Source: CAWKDG01 sp963848355 (GTDB taxonomy: Bacteria > Actinomycetota > Acidimicrobiia > Acidimicrobiales > UBA8190). From it: a stretch of 64,000 nucleotides of DNA. The translations under genes were made by a program, and so were the position numbers. Location of the stretch: assembly GCA_963848355.1 (NCBI GenBank), contig CAWKDG010000001.1, positions 186,001 through 250,000 on the forward strand, in the 5' to 3' direction. This document shows, one piece after another, positions 61,218 through 64,000 of the stretch. A model generated the notes under the pieces. That model saw only the letters and a program-made list of their open reading frames with translations. It was not told the origin of the DNA and did not search any database. Position 1 is the stretch's first letter. The number at the start of each line of letters is the position of its first letter.

Positions 61218-62066
61218 ATGTCAGAGGGCCAGGAACGCCGGATCGTGGCCTATGTTCTCACGCACAACGCGCCACAGTCTCTGGCCCGATGTCTGGCTTC
61301 GATCGCGGCGCAGACCCAGCACCCCTTGGAAGTGGTGGTGGTGGACAACGCCAGCGAGCCGGCGGTGGATGTGGACCAGCTGCCCACGCCCGGCGCTGCT
61401 GTCCGATTGGTCAGGTCAGAGGTGAACGGCGGCCCGGCGGGCGGCTGGGCGTTGGCACTACGAGATTTCCTCGACGGTCAGGGTACGAATGCCTGGCTGA
61501 TGGACGACGACATCCTGCCGGATTCCACGTGTCTGGAGGCCCTGTGGGACGCGGCCAGCGGTGATCCGGCATCTGCCTTTGTCGTGCCGATCTCCATTCA
61601 ACCTGACGGGACGGTGGGACGGTGGGGATCGTGGTGTGGGTTCCTGATCTCGCGAGAGATCGTGGAGACCGTGGGCCTACCCATGGAAGAACTGTTCTGG
61701 TGGGCCGAGGACACCGAATACTGCCACTGGCGGATCCCGCAAGCGGGCTACAGGCGTCGAGTGATCGACCAGGCTGTTGTGCATCACGATGCCATCCGTC
61801 AGGGCGGAGACATACCGAGTTGGAAGTACTACTACGAAGCCCGCAACATGCTCTATTACCACCTCCACATCATGCACAAGGTCGGTTGGTACCCTCGCAA
61901 CGTGACCAGGCTGGCTCTGAGAGTTGTTCACCGGCAAAAGAAGCACCGGCTGGCCTGTATCGTGGCTATGTGTCGGGGGCTCTTTGATGGTGCCTTCGGC
62001 CGTCTCGGGATGAGGTACCCCGTGACTTCGTTACGGGAACGCGACCGGACGGGCAGTACACGCTGA
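61218..62066 (+). CDS. Family 2 glycosyltransferase (rhamnosyl/galactofuranosyl type)
   Basis: 282 residues from ATG 61218. IVAYVLTHNAPQSLARCLAS and VVVVDNASEPAV give the donor site; NAWLMDDDILPDSTCLEALW is the DDD metal-binding motif; FWWAEDTEYCHWRI contains the WxxED catalytic region typical of GlfT- and WbbL-like enzymes. The C-terminal helices (YYEARNMLYYHLHIMHKVGW) are typical. It probably adds galactofuranose, rhamnose or a like sugar to a surface polymer. Convergent with the sulfotransferase gene. Confidence 0.9.
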   Translation: MSEGQERRIVAYVLTHNAPQSLARCLASIAAQTQHPLEVVVVDNASEPAVDVDQLPTPGAAVRLVRSEVNGGPAGGWALALRDFLDGQGTNAWLMDDDILPDSTCLEALWDAASGDPASAFVVPISIQPDGTVGRWGSWCGFLISREIVETVGLPMEELFWWAEDTEYCHWRIPQAGYRRRVIDQAVVHHDAIRQGGDIPSWKYYYEARNMLYYHLHIMHKVGWYPRNVTRLALRVVHRQKKHRLACIVAMCRGLFDGAFGRLGMRYPVTSLRERDRTGSTR

Positions 62067-62071
62067 TCGTC

Positions 62072-62983
62072 CTACCGCCGAGCCAGACGGCGCGCCACCC
62101 GTCGAAGTACTCGGCGCCTGCGCGGTGCCGAAGGTCGTTGCAAAGTCCGACTGAGCTGGATCGCCCGTTCACTGCGAGCCGTCGCCAGGTTCAAGAGATT
62201 CAGCGCCACGTGATCCAGAAACACAGGCTCGTCCTCCGAGAACGCGTGAGGATCCGCGCCCGTGAGCTCGAAGTCCGGTGCATAGAGTCGGACGATCGTT
62301 TCTGCCGTTTCTGCGTCCAGAAGTGTTGTCCCGTCTATGCCCAAACCCTGATTGGAGCGCCGGGGGGTTACTTTGACTCCGGCACGATCAGACAGTCGAC
62401 CGAAGAGGTCTGAGATCCCGGCTGTCGGAACGATCTCGATGTTGTCGAGCACCGCCCTCGGCACGAGATCGGCCTGCAGCCCGAAATGTCTTTCCGCCAT
62501 CCAGCGCTCCGGCTCCTGCGCCATCACACGGACGAATAGGCGGAACGAGGCGCCGACGTCGACACCTCGCTCGTTCTCTAGGAGTGCCGGAGCCCCGTCG
62601 AACCGTTTCGCGCCGGGCGCTTTCATCAGCAGTTTTGACTCCCATGCCGAGTACAACCGCGCAAAAGGATTGCGGACGATAGCGACGCGTAGCCAGTCGA
62701 CGCTGGTGAGCGCATCCTCACGCAACGACAGATCCACATTGGCCAAGGTCGGGACGGGGTAGAGGTCCATGTCGTGAACAACGACATCCGGGGTGGAAAG
62801 GCCCGGATTCCGCGACCGATTCATGATCGCCGGATCGTGGCCCTCCAACTCGAGTAAGCCCCACAGCATGGTCGTGCACGCCGCCTTGGGAACCCGAATG
62901 TAGAGGGTTCGAGACCGCTCGGCGACAAAGAAGCGCTCGAGTCCGCCTCGGGATCCCTCGAGGGCTTGCAGGGTGCTATCCAC
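62072..62983 (-). CDS. Sulfotransferase (carbohydrate-type, Sulfotransfer_2)
   Basis: 303 residues. RTLYIRVPKAACTTMLWGLL near residue 25 is the PAPS 5'-phosphosulfate loop (PKxACTT), and LRVAIVRNPFARLYSAWESK near residue 97 the 3'-phosphate site (RNPxxRLxSA). Both match carbohydrate sulfotransferases. It would add sulfate to a surface glycan or glycolipid using PAPS. The C-terminus is strongly basic. The next gene upstream is a methyltransferase 9 bases away on the same strand, so they are likely co-transcribed. Confidence 0.88.
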   Translation of the reverse strand: MDSTLQALEGSRGGLERFFVAERSRTLYIRVPKAACTTMLWGLLELEGHDPAIMNRSRNPGLSTPDVVVHDMDLYPVPTLANVDLSLREDALTSVDWLRVAIVRNPFARLYSAWESKLLMKAPGAKRFDGAPALLENERGVDVGASFRLFVRVMAQEPERWMAERHFGLQADLVPRAVLDNIEIVPTAGISDLFGRLSDRAGVKVTPRRSNQGLGIDGTTLLDAETAETIVRLYAPDFELTGADPHAFSEDEPVFLDHVALNLLNLATARSERAIQLSRTLQRPSAPRRRRVLRRVARRLARR

Positions 62984-62992
62984 CCTTTGATA

Positions 62993-64000
62993 TTACAGGG
63001 ACGACTTCCCCTTCCGTCCGGTGAGTCGATCCGTGAGCGACACTTTGGCTCGGGCCGGGACGCCTCGTTTCATGACGATGAGACCGATATCGACGGGGAC
63101 GTCTCCCCAGTCACGTACGGTCTGGACGTCGACGGCCTCCAGGCCAACGGCGCGTCCTTCGGAAATCACATCCTTCAGCCTCCCGTGTCGTCGCTGCGGC
63201 TCCACCGTCTGACCCTGAGAGCGGTTCCAGAGATCGTCCTTGCCGCGTACGAGGTCGACGGTGAGGATCACGACGCCTTCCTGGTTGATCCGCTGCGAGA
63301 TATCGCCCAGGAGCGAACGACGACCGTCACCGGACAGGTGTTCGATGACGCTCAGGCAATAGGCACCGTCGAATCGCTCTTCCGGCGGCAGTTGGTCGAG
63401 TGTGCAGTTCCAGGAGTGGTGGGCGAAGCCTGCCTGGGCGTAGTCGAGAAAACCCCACTCGTTCCAGTCGTCGGAGCGGGGCCACGTGCGTACTTTGGAA
63501 GATGGATCGACGGTGTCGACCTCGTACCCGCGGGCGGTCAGGTAGGGGACCAGGGGGTTGATGCCGGCGCCGATGTCGACGATGCGACTTCCGGGTTGGA
63601 GGAGACCGATCACGAGATCGGCTGTCATCGGGTATTCCCAGAGCCGGGGCGCATGATCGGGAAAGAACCCGACCGTGTCCCACGCCGACGTGCGCACGCC
63701 GATGAGCCGGAGAGGATTGGTCTGACGGCCGGCTACCTGTGACAACGTGTCCGGTGTGTAGTCGCGCCGATGCTTGTGCGCTGGGGGCTTCAGAACGAGA
63801 ATGGTCGTAATCCCGTGGACCTCGCGTAGGGGGTACTGCTCGGACTGCGGGGAAAGCCGACCGATGGTGGACGAGAGCGGTTCATGAAAATGAACCATCG
63901 GAGAATTGGTATCGGGCGGCCGCTCGTAACCTGAGATCAGCAGTGCCCTCGTCGAGGCCTGGAGGAGGCGATCGACGAGGTCGGTATAGTTGGCCGGGTT
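62993..64000 (-). CDS. Two-part SAM methyltransferase, 5' end beyond the window
   Basis: The frame is open to the right edge, so the true start lies outside. The first visible part (YTDLVDRLLQASTRALLISG, YE...MVHFHEPLSSTIGRLSP, EQYPLREVHGITTILVLKPP) looks like the end of one methyltransferase domain. The second (residues about 120-335 of the visible part) has the motif IVDIGAGINPLVPYL, VDTVDPSSKV and FDGAYCLSVIEHLSGDGRRS of a class I fold. Probably modifies a sugar or glycolipid alongside the sulfotransferase. A fusion of two methyltransferase halves is unusual. Confidence 0.8.
   Translation of the reverse strand, partial: NPANYTDLVDRLLQASTRALLISGYERPPDTNSPMVHFHEPLSSTIGRLSPQSEQYPLREVHGITTILVLKPPAHKHRRDYTPDTLSQVAGRQTNPLRLIGVRTSAWDTVGFFPDHAPRLWEYPMTADLVIGLLQPGSRIVDIGAGINPLVPYLTARGYEVDTVDPSSKVRTWPRSDDWNEWGFLDYAQAGFAHHSWNCTLDQLPPEERFDGAYCLSVIEHLSGDGRRSLLGDISQRINQEGVVILTVDLVRGKDDLWNRSQGQTVEPQRRHGRLKDVISEGRAVGLEAVDVQTVRDWGDVPVDIGLIVMKRGVPARAKVSLTDRLTGRKGKSSL

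Overview
The window is high-GC DNA that reads as an actinobacterial chromosome, most likely class Acidimicrobiia. This is inferred from gene order (coaE-uvrB-uvrA, uvrC, rapZ-yvcK, gap-pgk-tpiA-secG), many GTG starts, GTGA/ATGA stop-start overlaps, and a NodB protein with GYW...GGVFSFGDA repeats of a kind common in that class. No 16S gene is present to settle it.

Layout. (1) 1-8.8 kb: end of coaE, uvrB (one frameshift), uvrA with a basic tail, a lipoprotein, a mycothiol-dependent-type DinB protein and nadA. (2) 8.8-11 kb: uvrC, completing the excision-repair set. (3) 10.7-30.5 kb: a cell-surface block with a GT39-type transferase, three related polytopic GT-C-like proteins (two of them tandem duplicates), a sugar-1-phosphate nucleotidyltransferase and SDR dehydratase pair, a YfhO-like protein, a methyltransferase, a GT2 and three consecutive acyltransferase-3/SGNH proteins. 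It splits the usual uvrC-rapZ neighbourhood. (4) 30.6-37.6 kb: rapZ, yvcK, gap, pgk, tpiA, secG and a peptide-binding lipoprotein. Five of these genes carry at least 12 apparent frameshifts within 3.7 kb. (5) 37.65 kb: tRNA-Leu(GAG).

(6) 37.7-57.7 kb is an accessory region. It starts at the tRNA, whose 3' end is repeated at 41.47 kb and partly at 42.21 kb. It holds serine-recombinase remnants, an IS3 remnant, a DUF4160/DUF2442 pair, lipoproteins and two copies of an Ig-like secreted gene that flank a 10-kb stress module. The module contains a polysaccharide deacetylase with five 126-bp repeats, an overlapping three-gene operon with a poly-G tract, a broken DevS-like histidine kinase, small unknown proteins, Hsp20, a STAS protein and a universal stress protein. 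Six copies of a G(T/G)GAC(N)TT(Y)GGC(Y)CT motif, resembling DosR/DevR boxes, occur in it, five of them 45-90 bases before a start codon. This is the best candidate for an undescribed regulon.

(7) 57.8-64 kb: a CHASE-like/GGDEF diguanylate cyclase, then an FkbM methyltransferase, a GT2, a sulfotransferase and a two-part methyltransferase, suggesting a second surface-glycan modification locus.

Most genes in the surface blocks probably act together to make, assemble and decorate (acyl, methyl, sulfo) an extracellular polysaccharide. The stress module probably answers a redox, oxygen or dormancy signal through a regulator outside the window.
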